Shown here one piece after another: positions 34,857 through 47,500 of a stretch of 64,000 nucleotides of DNA. Below the pieces are notes generated by a model, which was not told the origin of the DNA, did no database searches, and saw only the letters and a list, made by a program, of their open reading frames with translations. Position numbers and translations under genes: made by a program. Positions within the stretch are counted from its first letter, which is position 1. Each line of letters opens with the position of its first letter. Origin of the DNA: Monoplex corrugatus (lineage: Eukaryota; Mollusca; Gastropoda; Littorinimorpha; Ranellidae); NCBI GenBank assembly GCA_030674185.1, contig CM060305.1, positions 171,456,834-171,520,833 on the forward strand. Direction: 5' to 3'.

Positions 34857-35880
34857 ACTTTTTTGGTTGTTATTTTGTTTTTGTTGTTGATGTCTAGTCT
34901 CTTGTGATAAAGGGAGATTATTTCATATTTTTGTGTTAAGTTTTTGTTTAATTAAGTCAAGATCACCAACAAGTAGACCTTTGTAGAGTGAAGTCACCAG
35001 GATTTCCATTCACTGTATACACACATATAAATTACACACAACTGTACACACAAACACACACACATAACATGAATGTATATATAGAGAGGTAATTTCTTAA
35101 TGACGTAATGGCACAATAACAAACTGTAATGTGTGATCCATCGTCATAAAATCAGCCATAACTTGCTGAGGCCAACAACAGACAAAAACCTGAGAAAAAT
35201 AGCTGGTGAAGGTCTGTCCAGGTGTCACAGACACACATGGGGCTGGACTAGATCTGATTCCTGTCCCCATGTTTTGTAGATTAGTGGTAAACAGTTGATC
35301 AGCAGTTGCTTGTTGTCACTGCAACTCATGCCGCCTGCACCAGTCAGTTCATTGCCTTACCTCCAAAATCCACAAGCCGATTTTGCCTTTGCTCTGTATA
35401 AAGGTGTGGGTTTGTATGCAGGTGTGGATGCAGTTGGGTGTTTGTGTATTTGTACATAGGTCTGTTTGTGTACAGTGTGGAAACTCTGACAGAGATTCTC
35501 ATGGAGTTCATCTGCTGTTTCAGTGTGCTTCTCGGGTATCATGTGAATCTTGTGTCAGATCTGTTATGTACTTCAGTTCAGTTGTATTTCGAAAAATATT
35601 CCCGCTCCAGTGAGAGAATAAGGATTGACCAGTTGTGAGCAATCTAGCCACAAGTGAGTACGTTTTTCAGTTAGTCTGACAGTAGTCCAATGCTATAGTT
35701 GGGCTGGTGCCCTTGAGCATTGAGAAAAGGACATCGGTGTTTAGAACATAATTATGCTGATCTAAGACTGACCACGCCTGGTAGAAGGTGAAGGGCTTCC
35801 TGTGCTGTCTTGTTGGTGCTGTTCCGCTGTCAGTGTATGCAGACTTCGGGGATATTTACACCTGGTACATGGTGCAGGTG
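34857..35880 (+). other. BLOC1S6 3' flank, no gene
   Basis: This region probably includes the 3' untranslated region. No canonical AATAAA is seen here; AATAAG occurs at about 35617. The first AATAAA on this strand is near 36987, which would place the 28-bp array inside the transcript, but this is a guess. Confidence 0.3.
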
Positions 35881-35884
35881 TTGC

Positions 35885-36716
35885 TGCTGCTGTCTTGTCT
35901 ATTCCTGTGTGTGTCGTCAATGCTGTCTGTTCCTGTGTGTGTCATCATTGCTGTCTGTTCCTGTGTGTGTCGTCATTGCTGTCTGTTCCTGTGTGTGTCA
36001 TCATTGCTGTCTGTTCCTGTGTGTGTCGTCATTGCTGTCTGTTCCTGTGTGTGTCGTCATTGCTGTCTGTTCCTGTGTGTGTCATCATTGCTGTCTGTTC
36101 CTGTGTGTGTCATCATTGCTGTCTGTTCCTGTGTGTGTCATCATTGCTGTCTGTTCCTATGTGTGTCATCATTGCTGTCTGTTCCTGTGTGTGTCGTCAT
36201 TGCTGTCTGTTCCTGTGTGTGTCGTCATTGCTGTCTGTTCCTGTGTGTGTCATCATTGCTGTCTGTTCCTGTGTGTGTCATCATTGCTGTCTGTTCCTGT
36301 GTGTGTCATCATTGCTGTCTGTTCCTGTGTGTGTCGTCATTGCTTTGTCTCTTGCGTGTTCCTGTGTGTGTCGTCATTGCTGTCTGTTCCTGTGTGTGTC
36401 GTCATTGCTGTCTGTTCCTGTGTGTGTCGTCATTGCTGTCTGTTCCTGTGTGTGTCATCATTGCTGTCTGTTCCTGTGTGTGTCGTCATTGCTGTCTGTT
36501 CCTGTGTGTGTCATCATTGCTGTCTGTTCCTGTGTGTGTCGTCATTGCTGTCTGTTCCTGTGTGTCGTCATTGCTGTCTGTTCCTGTGTGTGTCATCATT
36601 GCTGTCTGTTCCTGTGTGTGTCATCATTGCTGTCTGTTCCTGTGTGTGTCATCATTGCTGTCTGTTCCTGTGTGTGTCATCATTGCTGTCTGTTCCTGTG
36701 TGTGTCGTCATTGCTG
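35885..36716. repeat. Minisatellite, 28-bp unit, ~29 copies
   Basis: Unit ttcctgtgtgtgtcrtcatt + gctgtctg, where r alternates irregularly between g and a. Copies are nearly identical apart from one ~10-bp disruption at 36343-36360 and one 2-bp deletion at 36561. As 28 is not a multiple of 3 and the unit has no stop in any + frame, all three frames stay open for 310-355 codons. They encode phase-shifted forms of one Cys-rich 28-residue period. Confidence 0.95.
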
Positions 36717-36719
36717 TCC

Positions 36720-37305
36720 CCTGGTTGCCACTCCTGGTGAAAGGTGGAAGGGGCGTTCAGACAAGTTTGTGTGGTCTGGTATCCTGACCAGTTGTCTGTT
36801 GATGTGTCTTTATGAGGATATGAAACAAAAGGGTGGAAAATGCTTCACATTTTGAGTGGCTGGCTGTGGGACCTGGCTTGGTCCATTCAACTGGTGCCTG
36901 CCTTTCAGTGTGAGCCCAAAGATGGAACCAGACAGGAAGTAAACTATTCATAACAATAACATATCTAGGGCTGTTGTTTGAACTGGAAAATAAAAACATA
37001 ATAGTTGTAAAAAAATTAATGAAAACTGAATACCAGTAAATGTTTTAATAAAATAATATACTGTGTAAGGGTCATGCAAAACATAAACTTTATAGGAGAG
37101 AACTGATTTTATTTTAAATTATAAGACTCAAGTGAAATAAAATATCTATATTCAAAAAAAAATGTGGGTCATTATTTTGATGAATTAATCCCATAAGAAA
37201 GATCATTTGAAAACAAACTGAATGGGACGAATAATACAATAAAAGATCACAAAACTCAAAGTGGAATAAAACAAGACCTGTGGGTAACCCAGGAATATTC
37301 CTTAT
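36720..37305. other. No gene recognised
   Basis: AT-rich intergenic sequence with AATAAA at about 36987 and 37041. Nothing coding is supported. Confidence 0.3.
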
Positions 37306-37309
37306 GCAT

Positions 37310-37685
37310 AGGGCGTAGTTCTGGTGTATTCAAAATACCAGGGACATCACTTTTATGTATGTATTGGCATAGTTCTGGTGTATTCAAATACCAGGGACAT
37401 CACTTTTATGTATGTATTCGGCATAGTTCTGGTGTATTCAAATACCAGGGACATCACTTTTATGTATGTATCGCATAGTTCTGGTGTATTCAAAATACCA
37501 GGGACATCACTTTTATGTATGTATTCGGCATAGTTCTGGTGTATTCAAAATACCAGGGACATCACTTTTATGTATGTATTGGACATAGTTCTGGTGTATT
37601 CAAAATACCAGGGACATCACTTTTATGTATGTATTGGACATAGTTCTGGTGTATTCAAAATACCAGGGACATCACTTTTATGTTG
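37310..37685. repeat. Minisatellite, ~55-bp unit, 7 copies
   Basis: Unit catagttctggtgtattcaa + aataccagggacatcacttttatgtatgtattgg, with 1-3 bp length changes between copies. Confidence 0.95.
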
Positions 37686-37699
37686 CTCTGATGTTTATT

Positions 37700-39245
37700 A
37701 AATTGACCCCATACCTGCCCCTCTCTTTTCACAAACACTTCCTAAGCTACTTCCATCCATAATGCATATTATCAACACCTGTATTCTTGCTGGAACTGTC
37801 CCATCTTCTTTCAAAACAGCCATTCTTTGACCTCTGCTGAAAAAGAATAACCTTGATCCAAACATTTCCAGAAATTATTGTCCCATTTCCAACTTGCCAT
37901 TCCTTTCCAAACTCCTTGATAAAGTGGTTTTGAAACAGTTAAACAATCACCTCTGAGCTGACAATTTTGACCGTGCTTTTCAGTCAGCTTACCATTCTGA
38001 CCACAGTACCGAAACTGCTCTCATTCACATTATGAATGATTTGTTACTTTTAACCAGTTGTGGCCAATTTCACTGCATGTTCTTATAGATCTTTCTGCTG
38101 CTTTTGACACCATTGACCACTGCATCCTCCTGTCTTGGCTGGAGTACACATTTGGAATTTAAGGTAGTGCTCTTTCTTGGTTTTTGTCATATCTGTCTGA
38201 CCACTTTCAGTCAGTTGTGGTAAATGAGTCTAATTCCCAGCCAGTTAAACTTGTATATGGAGTCCCCCAAGGCTCTGTACTTGGGCCAGTTCTTTTCACA
38301 TTCTACACTTCACCACTTGTCAATGTCGTCAGTCAGCACAATATTAAATATCCTTTTTATGGTCGTGACTCTCAGCTCTACAGCAGTGCATCCCCTGAAT
38401 ATCTTTCAACTGTTCATTCTGAAGCCTCTTATAGCTCTGTCAGGATCCAGAATTGGATGATACAGAGTAGGCTGCAATTGAATGGAGATAAGACTGAAGC
38501 ATTGCTTATTGGCACAAAGCACAAGCCTTCCGCAGTAAAAGTTTGTTCTATCCAAGTAGGTGACAACACTGTTGTACTCTCAGAATCAGTCAAGAACCTT
38601 AATGGTGTTCAACTATCTATACAGAAAGTCATCACCCAAACCTGTCGGTATTGGTGCTGTCAGCTGCAGCGTTTCATTCTATTCACCGTTATCTTTTAAC
38701 TTCAGCAGCATTTAAACGTGCGTTTTCCATCTTGTCTCACATCAATCATTGTAACTCTCTGGCTTGCCTGCTTCTTCTGTTGCGTGCCTCCAACATATTC
38801 AGATTTCTGCGGCCCATCTTGCCCTTCGTAAAAAGAGGCATGATCATGTCACTCCTTTGCTTCTTTCTCACTGGCTGCCTGTTTTCTCGAAGAATTTCGT
38901 ACAAAATCAATACTTCATGCTACATATGTATCGGTGGTACTGCACCTATTTATCTTCGTGACCACCTCCAAATGTACACCCCTGCCCAACCTCTCCGTTC
39001 TCTGCTTATGATAATAATAGTCTACAAATTCCTCGATAGAAACGTACTCACCGGTCACGCTCCTTTTCTGTATGTGGTTCATACAACTGGAACATTCTTC
39101 CCCTGTCTATTCAACAGTCACAAACCCTGTCTTCCTTCGTCTAGCTTGAAGACGTCCTTTTCGCCCTGCAGTGATTTCCCCCTCTGTATGTACACTCTGT
39201 TGCCCCACTGTCCTCCCCCTCGAGTTTGCGTGTGCTTTGTGCCCT
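37700..39245 (+). pseudogene. Old L2/CR1-like non-LTR element
   Basis: It begins within the region before RT (IINTCILAGTVPSSFKTAIL) and continues [73 protein letters not shown] and RLQLNGDKTEALLIGTKHK. The catalytic FYADD box reads FYGRD. The C-terminal domain follows in other frames (SHINHCNSLACL near 38745). It is about as diverged as the 5.2-8.1 kb copy and clearly older than copies b, c, e and f. Confidence 0.85.
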
Positions 39246-39249
39246 GAAG

Positions 39250-40530
39250 TTTTGGCTGTTGTCGGGTGATTGCTTTGGTGAATGGTGAGAGTGCGTGCTT
39301 TGGTTTGATTCTGGTATCAAGATTTGGTATGTTATGAATGTTATACTTTTTTTTTTTAATAGTTTTTTTTTTATCTATTCATTTAAATATTCTGGGTTGT
39401 CTGGACTTAGTACTGCCCACTTGAAGTTTATTTGAAAGCAGAGATACCATGGACACCACTCAGTGGTAGTTCTGATATCTAGCTACTTACCTAATATTGT
39501 TCATTTCCTTATACATGTAATTTGAATTATATAGATACGCACCAGTAGCTAGGCTAGACCAGATTGTTGCACATTGTGTGACTATGTCCCGAGGCTTGTC
39601 ATCGTGCCACCTTGTCATACAGTTTGTAAACAAGGTACCGGTAACTGACGACTGGGTCCGAATGGGTCATACAGCTCATGGACAGACATGCCCATTGCTT
39701 GGTGAGATGGCTACTGTGTGGCATCAGAAACTGGGAAATATGATTTGAATTATATAGGTATGTAGAAGAGTGTCCATATATAAGTGTGTACTGGGGTCCA
39801 CTTTTGTGGTGGAAAGTGGACTAATCTGGTTGGTGTTTAAAGCACGAATGCTGTTATTGTAAATAAAACCTGACTTGATTTTGTCAACCCAGCCTCGTGA
39901 GTAGTTGTTTCTGTATGGTAGCAGGGCAACATTAGATCTTAGGAGTGTTCCGTTGTTGTTGTTGGTTTGTTTTGTTCAAATGTAAGTATGATTCAACACA
40001 GTGTGACTTTCACGTTACATCAGAAATGCACCTCTTACAGTACAAACTTTTCTATCAGTGTACAAATTTTTATTAGAAATTTCAAATGTCTTGATAGAGT
40101 ACAAATTTGGTAAAAGATTGTAATTTGGATTTAAAATGTCAATGAATTTCCTATCAATGTACACATTTTGCTTTGACAAATGTCATGAAATTAGAATTCT
40201 TCACATAAAAAGTTTTGTTTGACCAGTACAGCCAAGGTTGGGTTATTTTCCAATCAGCTTGTGCACTTTTGTCGTAGTTTTGAGCAACTAAACAACTAAT
40301 CCTTGCAGAGACCTCCATGTTGCTCATAACTGTCTTGGTTTTGCTGTGCTGGTAAAGCAGAGAGGGTCAAGGTCATTTACGAGGTCACATCAGTTGGATG
40401 ATCTGCCACACCTTTCCTATTGTCCAGATAAGAGCTTCACCCCCCCCCCCCCACCCCCTCCCTAACTGTCATTGATTCCGTAATTTGGAAGACCCCTCCA
40501 TTTCGATGACTTAGTTGACCCCGAAGTGGA
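39250..40530. other. No gene recognised
   Basis: Intergenic sequence with a poly-C run (40441-40460) just before the 39-bp array and an AATAAA at about 39861. Three short similar phrases with 'gtacaaattt' (about 40040-40170) hint at an old repeat. Confidence 0.3.
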
Positions 40531-40534
40531 GGTG

Positions 40535-41545
40535 GCCACTGGGATACAGTACATCAACTCTGGTTGCCCAGCATGAGCAGGATACAGAGCATCAACTCTG
40601 GTTGCCAGCAATGAGCAGGATACAGAGCATCAACTCTGGTTGCCTAGCAATGAGCAGGATACAGAGCATCAACTCTGGTTGCCTAGCAATGAGCAGGATA
40701 CAGTACATCAACTCTGGTTGCCCAGCAATGAGCAGGATACAGTACATCAACTCTGGTTGCCTAGCAATGGCAGGATACAGAGCATCAACTCTGGTTGCCT
40801 AGCAATGAGCAGGATACAGAGCATCAACTCTGGTTGCCCAGCAATGAGCAGGATACAGTACATCAACTCTGGTTGCCCAGCAATGAGCAGGATACAGAGC
40901 ATCAACTCTGGTTGCCTAGCAATGAGCAGGATACAGTACATCAACTCTGGTTGCCCAGCAATGAGCAGGATACAGAGCATCAGCTCTGGTTGCCCAGCAA
41001 TGAGCAGGATACAGAGCATCAACTCTGGTTGCCTAGCAATGAGCAGGATACAGTACATCAGCTCTGGTTGCCCAGCAATGAGCAGGATACAGAGCATCAA
41101 CTCTGGTTGCCTAGCAATGAGCAGGATACAGTACATCAACTCTGGTTGCCTAGCAATGAGCAGGATACAGTACATCAACTCTGGTTGCCCAGCAATGAGC
41201 AGGATACAGTACATCAACTCTGGTTGCCCAGCAATGAGCAGGATACAGTACATCAACTCTGGTTGCCTAGCAATGAGCAGGATACAGTACATCAACTCTG
41301 GTTGCCCAGCAATGAGCAGAATACAGTACATCAACTCTGGTTGCCTAGCAATGAGCAGGATCAGTACATCAACTCTGGTTGCCTAGCAATGAGCAGGATA
41401 CAATACATCAACTCTGGCTGCCTAGCAATGAGCAGGATACAGTACATCAACTCTGGTTGCCTAGCAATGAGCAGGATACAGTACATCAACTCTGGTTGCC
41501 TAGCAATGAGCAGGATACAGTACATCAACTCTGGTTGCGCAGCAA
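40535..41545. repeat. Minisatellite, 39-bp unit, ~26 copies
   Basis: Unit gagcaggatacagtacatca + actctggttgcctagcaat. Variation is confined to a few positions (gta/gag, cct/ccc) and rare 1-2 bp indels. The unit is 13 codons long and lacks stops in two + frames and one - frame, giving periodic peptides such as PSNEQDTVHQLWL or, antisense, MYCILLIARQPEL. No start context, splice site or family match supports a protein. Confidence 0.96.
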
Positions 41546-41549
41546 CAAA

Positions 41550-42450
41550 CATTTTGGACCTTTGCAGTGAACTGATCATTCAGGAGAACGGATATTACAT
41601 CATTCAGGAGAACGGATGTTACACAGAAGGAATAAGAAAGGTGTTGAGCATTATCTTTCTTTTCTTCAATTTTTATTCACATTTTTCATACTATTGTACG
41701 ACACCCCCTCCCACACACACAGCCTGTTACCAGACACACATAGACTGCTAATATTCCCCCCCCCCCTGAACACACACACTCAAACACAGCTTCTAATAAC
41801 ACACACACGCATATACACTCACACAGAGATAATGAAGAATAGATGACATGGTTTATAAAATGGTTTACTGTCTTTTTACAAGGACATTTGTTTTATAGCG
41901 ATAAACCACATTTAAACAATGTAAAATGTACGATCAAAATGAATGAGCATGATTACACACACACAGAGATGCACACGCACATATTTATACACAATATCGC
42001 AAATGCATGCATATAGTCACACACTTGCAAACCATACAAACAAGCATAATACAACCAAAACAATGAAATTAAACACTGCCCATATATACACAAAGATTCA
42101 TAATAACAGTATAAAACATTCTTGATTCTAATATCGCACACCCTCTATTACCACACACACAGAGCATAAAACATTCTTAATTCTAACATCATACAGCCTC
42201 TTTTACCACACACACAATCACACATACACAGAAACATACACAACTTATAAATCTAATATTATTCACATACAAATGGAGCCACTAATACAACCCCCTCCAC
42301 ACACATACATACATGGTCTTTTAAAAACCGAAACAATCACCGTTTCCTGTATAAAAAAAAAAAAAGACAAAAAAGCAGAACAAGGACAGCAACAATGCAC
42401 CAATCAGGGACTGAGAAAATCAAGGTCACCATCAGGAGTCGAGGTCATCG
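41550..42450. other. CARNMT1 3' flank, CA-rich
   Basis: AT- and CA-rich sequence beyond the CARNMT1 stop on the - strand. A possible - strand AATAAA lies near 41668. Otherwise nothing is recognised. Confidence 0.35.
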
Positions 42451-42567
42451 TCATGACACTGGAGCATCAAGAGGTTTGCGGGCGACAAAGAAGACGGAGT
42501 GATACTCGTAGTGCAGCATGGACACTGGGTTCTGGGTGTAAGTACATGGCACACTCTCCCGCTCCTC
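42451..42567 (-). CDS. CARNMT1: CARNMT1 last exon (stop codon)
   Basis: 117 nt after the acceptor CTTCCAG (42573-42568). It encodes [20 protein letters not shown] then [18 protein letters not shown] and ends TGA at 42453-42451. It lines up with the VEKESV...YEC-LFV-RKP end of vertebrate CARNMT1. This acceptor has a normal pyrimidine tract. Confidence 0.95.
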   Translation of the reverse strand, partial: EERESVPCTYTQNPVSMLHYEYHSVFFVARKPLDAPVS

Positions 42568-44486
42568 CTGGAAGAAAAGGAAAAATGTGGTCATACCATC
42601 CTGACAAAATTAACGTGGTCATACCTTTGTGGTCATATCCTGACAAATGTGGTCATGCCATCCTGACAAATGTGGTCATGCCATCCTGACAAATGGTCAT
42701 GCCATCCTGACAAATGTGGTCATGCCATCCTGACAAATGTGCCATCCTGACAAATGTCATCCTGACAAATGTCATGTCATCCTGACAAATGTGGTCATGC
42801 CATTCTGACAAATGTGGTCATTGCCAAATGTGATCATGTCATCTGACAAATGTGGTCATGTTATCCTGACATGTGTCATCCTGACAAATGTGGTCATGCC
42901 ATCCTGACAAATATGGTCATGCCATCCTGATGTGGTCATGCCATCCTGACATGTGGTCATATCATCCTGACAAATATGGTCATGCCATCCTGACAAATGT
43001 CATGCCATTCTGACAAATGTGGTCATGCCATCCTGACAAATGTCATGCCATCCTGACAAATGTGGTCATTGCCAAATGTGATTGTGTCATCTGACAAATG
43101 TGGTCATGCCATCCTGACAAATGTGGTCATGTCATCCTGACAAATGTGGTCATGCCATTCTGACAAATGTCATATTGCCAAATGTGATCATATCTGACAA
43201 ATGTGGTCATGTCATCCTGACATGTCATCCTGACAAATGTCATGCCATCCTGACAAATATGGTCATGCCATCCTGACATGTCATGCCATCCCATCCTGAC
43301 ATGTGGTCGTCATCCTGACAAATATGGTCATGCCATCCTGACATGTCATCCTGACAAATGTGGTCATGCCATCCTGACATGTGATCTTGACCCTTGACAA
43401 CTCATCCAATAAATTTCATTTACACAGTATGAATAGCGTGTCACACAGTATGAATAGCGTGTCACACAGTATGAATAGTGTGTCACACAGTATGAATAGT
43501 GTGTCATACAGTATGAATAGCGTGTCACACAGTATGAATAGTGTGTCACACAGTATGAATAGCATGTCACACAGTATGAATAGCGTGTCACACAGTATGA
43601 ATAGCATGTCACACAGTATGAATAGTGTGTCACACAGTATGAATAGTGTGTCACACAGTATGAATAGCGTGTCACACAGTATGAATAGTGTGTCACACAG
43701 TATGAATAGCGTGTCACACAGTATGAATAGCGTGTCACACAGTATGAATAGTGTGTCACAACAACGCTCAATGCACTTAATGTCCGTGTATCATTATTTA
43801 CATTTCATACAGTGATAACTGTAGCAATCATGAATACATAACATCGATACACAGTTCATTAACCAGGGCTGGTGAAATCCACTTGCCCAGTCGCCTGAGG
43901 CAAGTCAAAATCAAAAACTACTAGTCCGTTGGACGAGTGACAATTCTGATCCCTGCAGCTATAATTTATTTGATTTTTCAAACTTTCTGATCTGCCGATT
44001 GATTTCGTCTGCAGTGATCGAGTCTGCCAACGTTCGCACGAAAACGAGGCTATCTAGGGGAAGACAACTCTTGCTTCCTGTAGGCCTGTCAGTGAAGGGA
44101 GTCGGTGCGATACAAATGACTGTTTACAGATCAGTGACCTTTCGCCCAATCTGTCAGTTTTGGTCAAACAATTAGAAGCTTCTAAGTAAGTACGGAAACA
44201 AGAGAAAATAATACATCATACATCATATGTCTTATCAAGATCAAGGGATAGAGAGCGGAACAGATTGTGTACCGGTATGCAAACGGCAAGGAAATTCAAG
44301 AGACAAGAGCAAATTTGATGCATCACTTGATAAGATGGTACGTCAGAGAAACTAGTTTAAAAGACATAGGTGCTGCTTGATATTTTTCTGGCATTATCTT
44401 CACTTGTCTCTCAGGACATAAATTTCAGTATGGGTGGATTAAATATTTTCAAAGTGTTTTCCATTCACACTGAACTGCTGAAGTCA

Positions 44487-44541
<55 letters not shown>

Positions 44542-47500
44542 CATAACACTTATACAACAACAACAATGGTTTCATACTGTCTCTTTCTCTCCCTCACACA
44601 AACTCCCACTTTAAAAGTATGTGATAAAAATTATAAAAGGGGGAAAATATTGCAGGATGACGATGAAGCAATTTGAAAAACATAACAAACAACCAGTTGG
44701 ACTAAAATGAACTTTGGATATGTAAGCAAAAAGATAATGATTATACATATATATTAAACCTAAGAATTCTAACTTACACAGAGAATCCATGTAAACTTTG
44801 AGATCAATCATCTGCCTTTACATCTTCATGTTATCACTTGATCACCTCCCCAACACACACACACACCACCCTGTTGAAAGTTTCCAGAAGAAAATGTGAC
44901 TACCTTTGTTGTAACAATGGCTAATTCTGCTGAATATTTTTGGTCATCATCATAAGGAGAATTTTACTATTTTTTGGGCCAACCTGTCGGACTAATGAAA
45001 ATATCTGTGGGCTAGTAGATCTTAAAATCCAATAGCCCAGCTGGCTAATAGAAAATTTTAATCTTTGCCACACCTGTTAACAATACTAATAATAACATAA
45101 AATCAAAAGTAGTTACCAGAACAAGCAAACATTAAAAAAAACAAAAACAAAAAACAACAGATGATAAAAAAACACACAAAAAACCCAGATGATCTGTTGA
45201 GTGAAGAAGAGAACCAAAAGGAAGACGGTGTGTCACTGTACCTCAATATCAAAACCAATTTTCTTGATGACACTGCGCAGTTCTTCATAACTGATTTCTA
45301 TTGAACTCTCTCCCGGCACGTCAGAGTAGTGGTACAGTAAAGGACCTGTATGAACACACACACACATACCACCACACCACATCAGTGATCACACACACAC
45401 ATACCACCACACCACATCAGTGAATCCACATACACCACAACATCCACCACACCACATCAGTGATCACACACACACATACCACCACACCACATCAGTGATC
45501 ACACACACACATACCACCACACCACATCAGTGATCACACACACACATACCACCACACCACATCAGTGATCACACACACACATACCACCACACCACATCAG
45601 TGATCACACACACACATACCACCACACCACATCAGTGATCACACACACACATACCACCACACCACATCAGTGATCACACACACACATACCACCACACCAC
45701 ATCAGTGATCACACACACACATACCACCACACCACATCATGATCACACCACATCACCAAACCACATCACCCCATCACGCACACACACACGCACACATGCC
45801 ACACACACACACACACACACGACAATGTAGCTTATTTCATTCTGAGTTTACTCCCAGCCTGCAACATTAACAATGGACCTAGTGTCATCACTCCCAGCCT
45901 GCAACATTAACAATGGACCTATTTGCTGCCCTCTGTTGTCATCACTCCCAGCCTGCAACATTAACAATGGACCTATTTGCTGCCCTCTGTTGTCATCACT
46001 CCCAGCCTGCAACATTAACAATGGACCTATTTGCTGCCCTCTGTTGTCATCACTCCCAGCCTGCAACATTAACAATGGACCTATTTGCTGCCCTCTGTTG
46101 TCATCACTCCCAGCCTGCAACATTAACAATGGACCTATTTGCTGCCCTCTGTTGTCATCACTCCCAGCCTGCAACATTAACAATGGACCTATTTGCTGCC
46201 CTCTGTTGTCATCACTCCCAGCCTGCAACATTAACAATGGACCTATTTGCTGCCCTCTGTTGTCATCACTCCCAGCCTGCAACATTAACAATGGACCTAG
46301 TGTCATCACTCCCAGCCTGCAACATTAACAATGGACCTGGTGTCATCACTCCCAGCATGCAACATTAACAATGGACCTGGTGTCATCACTCCCAGCCTGC
46401 AACATTAACAATGGACCTGGTGTCATCACTCCCAGCCTGCAACATTAACAATGGACCTAGTGTCATCACTCCCAGCCTGCAACATTAACAATGGACCTGG
46501 TGTCATCACTCCCAGCATGCAACATTAACAATGGACCTGGTGTCATCACTCCCAGCCTGCAACATTAACAATGGACCTAGTGTCATCACTCCCAGCCTGC
46601 AACATTAACAATGGACCTAGTGTCATCACTCCCAGCCTGCAACATTAACAATGGACCTGGTGTCATCACTCCCAGCATGCAACATTAACAATGGACCTAG
46701 TGTCATCACTCCCAGCCTGCAACATTAACAATGGACCTAGTGTCATCACTCCCAGCCTGCAACATTAACAATGGACCTGGTGTCATCACTCCCAGCATGC
46801 AACATTAACAATGGACCTAGTGTCATCACTCCCAGCCTGCAACATTAACAATGGACCTAGTGTCATCACTCCCAGCCTGCAACATTAACAATGGACCTAG
46901 TGTCATCAATCCCAGCCTGCAACATTAACAATGGACCTGGTGTCATCACTCCCAGCCTGCAACATTAACAATGGACCTGGTGTCATCACTCCCAGCCTGC
47001 AACATTAACAATGGACCTAGTGTCATCAATCCCAGCCTGCAACATTAACAATGGACCTAGTGTCATCAATCCCAGCCTGCAACATTAACAATGGACCTAG
47101 TGTCATCACTCCCAGCCTGCAACATTAACAATGGACCTAGTGTCATCACTCCCAGCCTGCAACATTAACAATGGACCTAGTGTCATCACTCCCAGCCTGC
47201 AACATTAACAATGGACCTAGTGTCATCACTCCCAGCCGGCAACATTAACAATGGACCTAGTGTCATCACTCCCAGCCGGCAACATTAACAATGGACCTAG
47301 TGTCATCACTCCCAGCCGGCAACATTAACAATGGACCTAGTGTCATCACTCCCAGCTGGCAACATTAACAATGGACCTAGTGTCATCACTCCCAGCCGGC
47401 AACATTAACAATGGACCAATTTGCTGCCCTATGAATGTTGTCATCACTCCCAGCCGGCAACATTAACAATGGACCAATTTGCTGCCCTATGAATGTTGTC

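Noticed and set aside
43423..43760. CRISPR-like regular repeat
   Set aside because: There are no distinct spacers; units are contiguous, as in all arrays here, and the sequence is eukaryotic.
45848..46370. Periodic frames of about 150 codons on both strands
   Set aside because: The 54-bp unit is divisible by 3 and has no stops; no start, splice or homology support.
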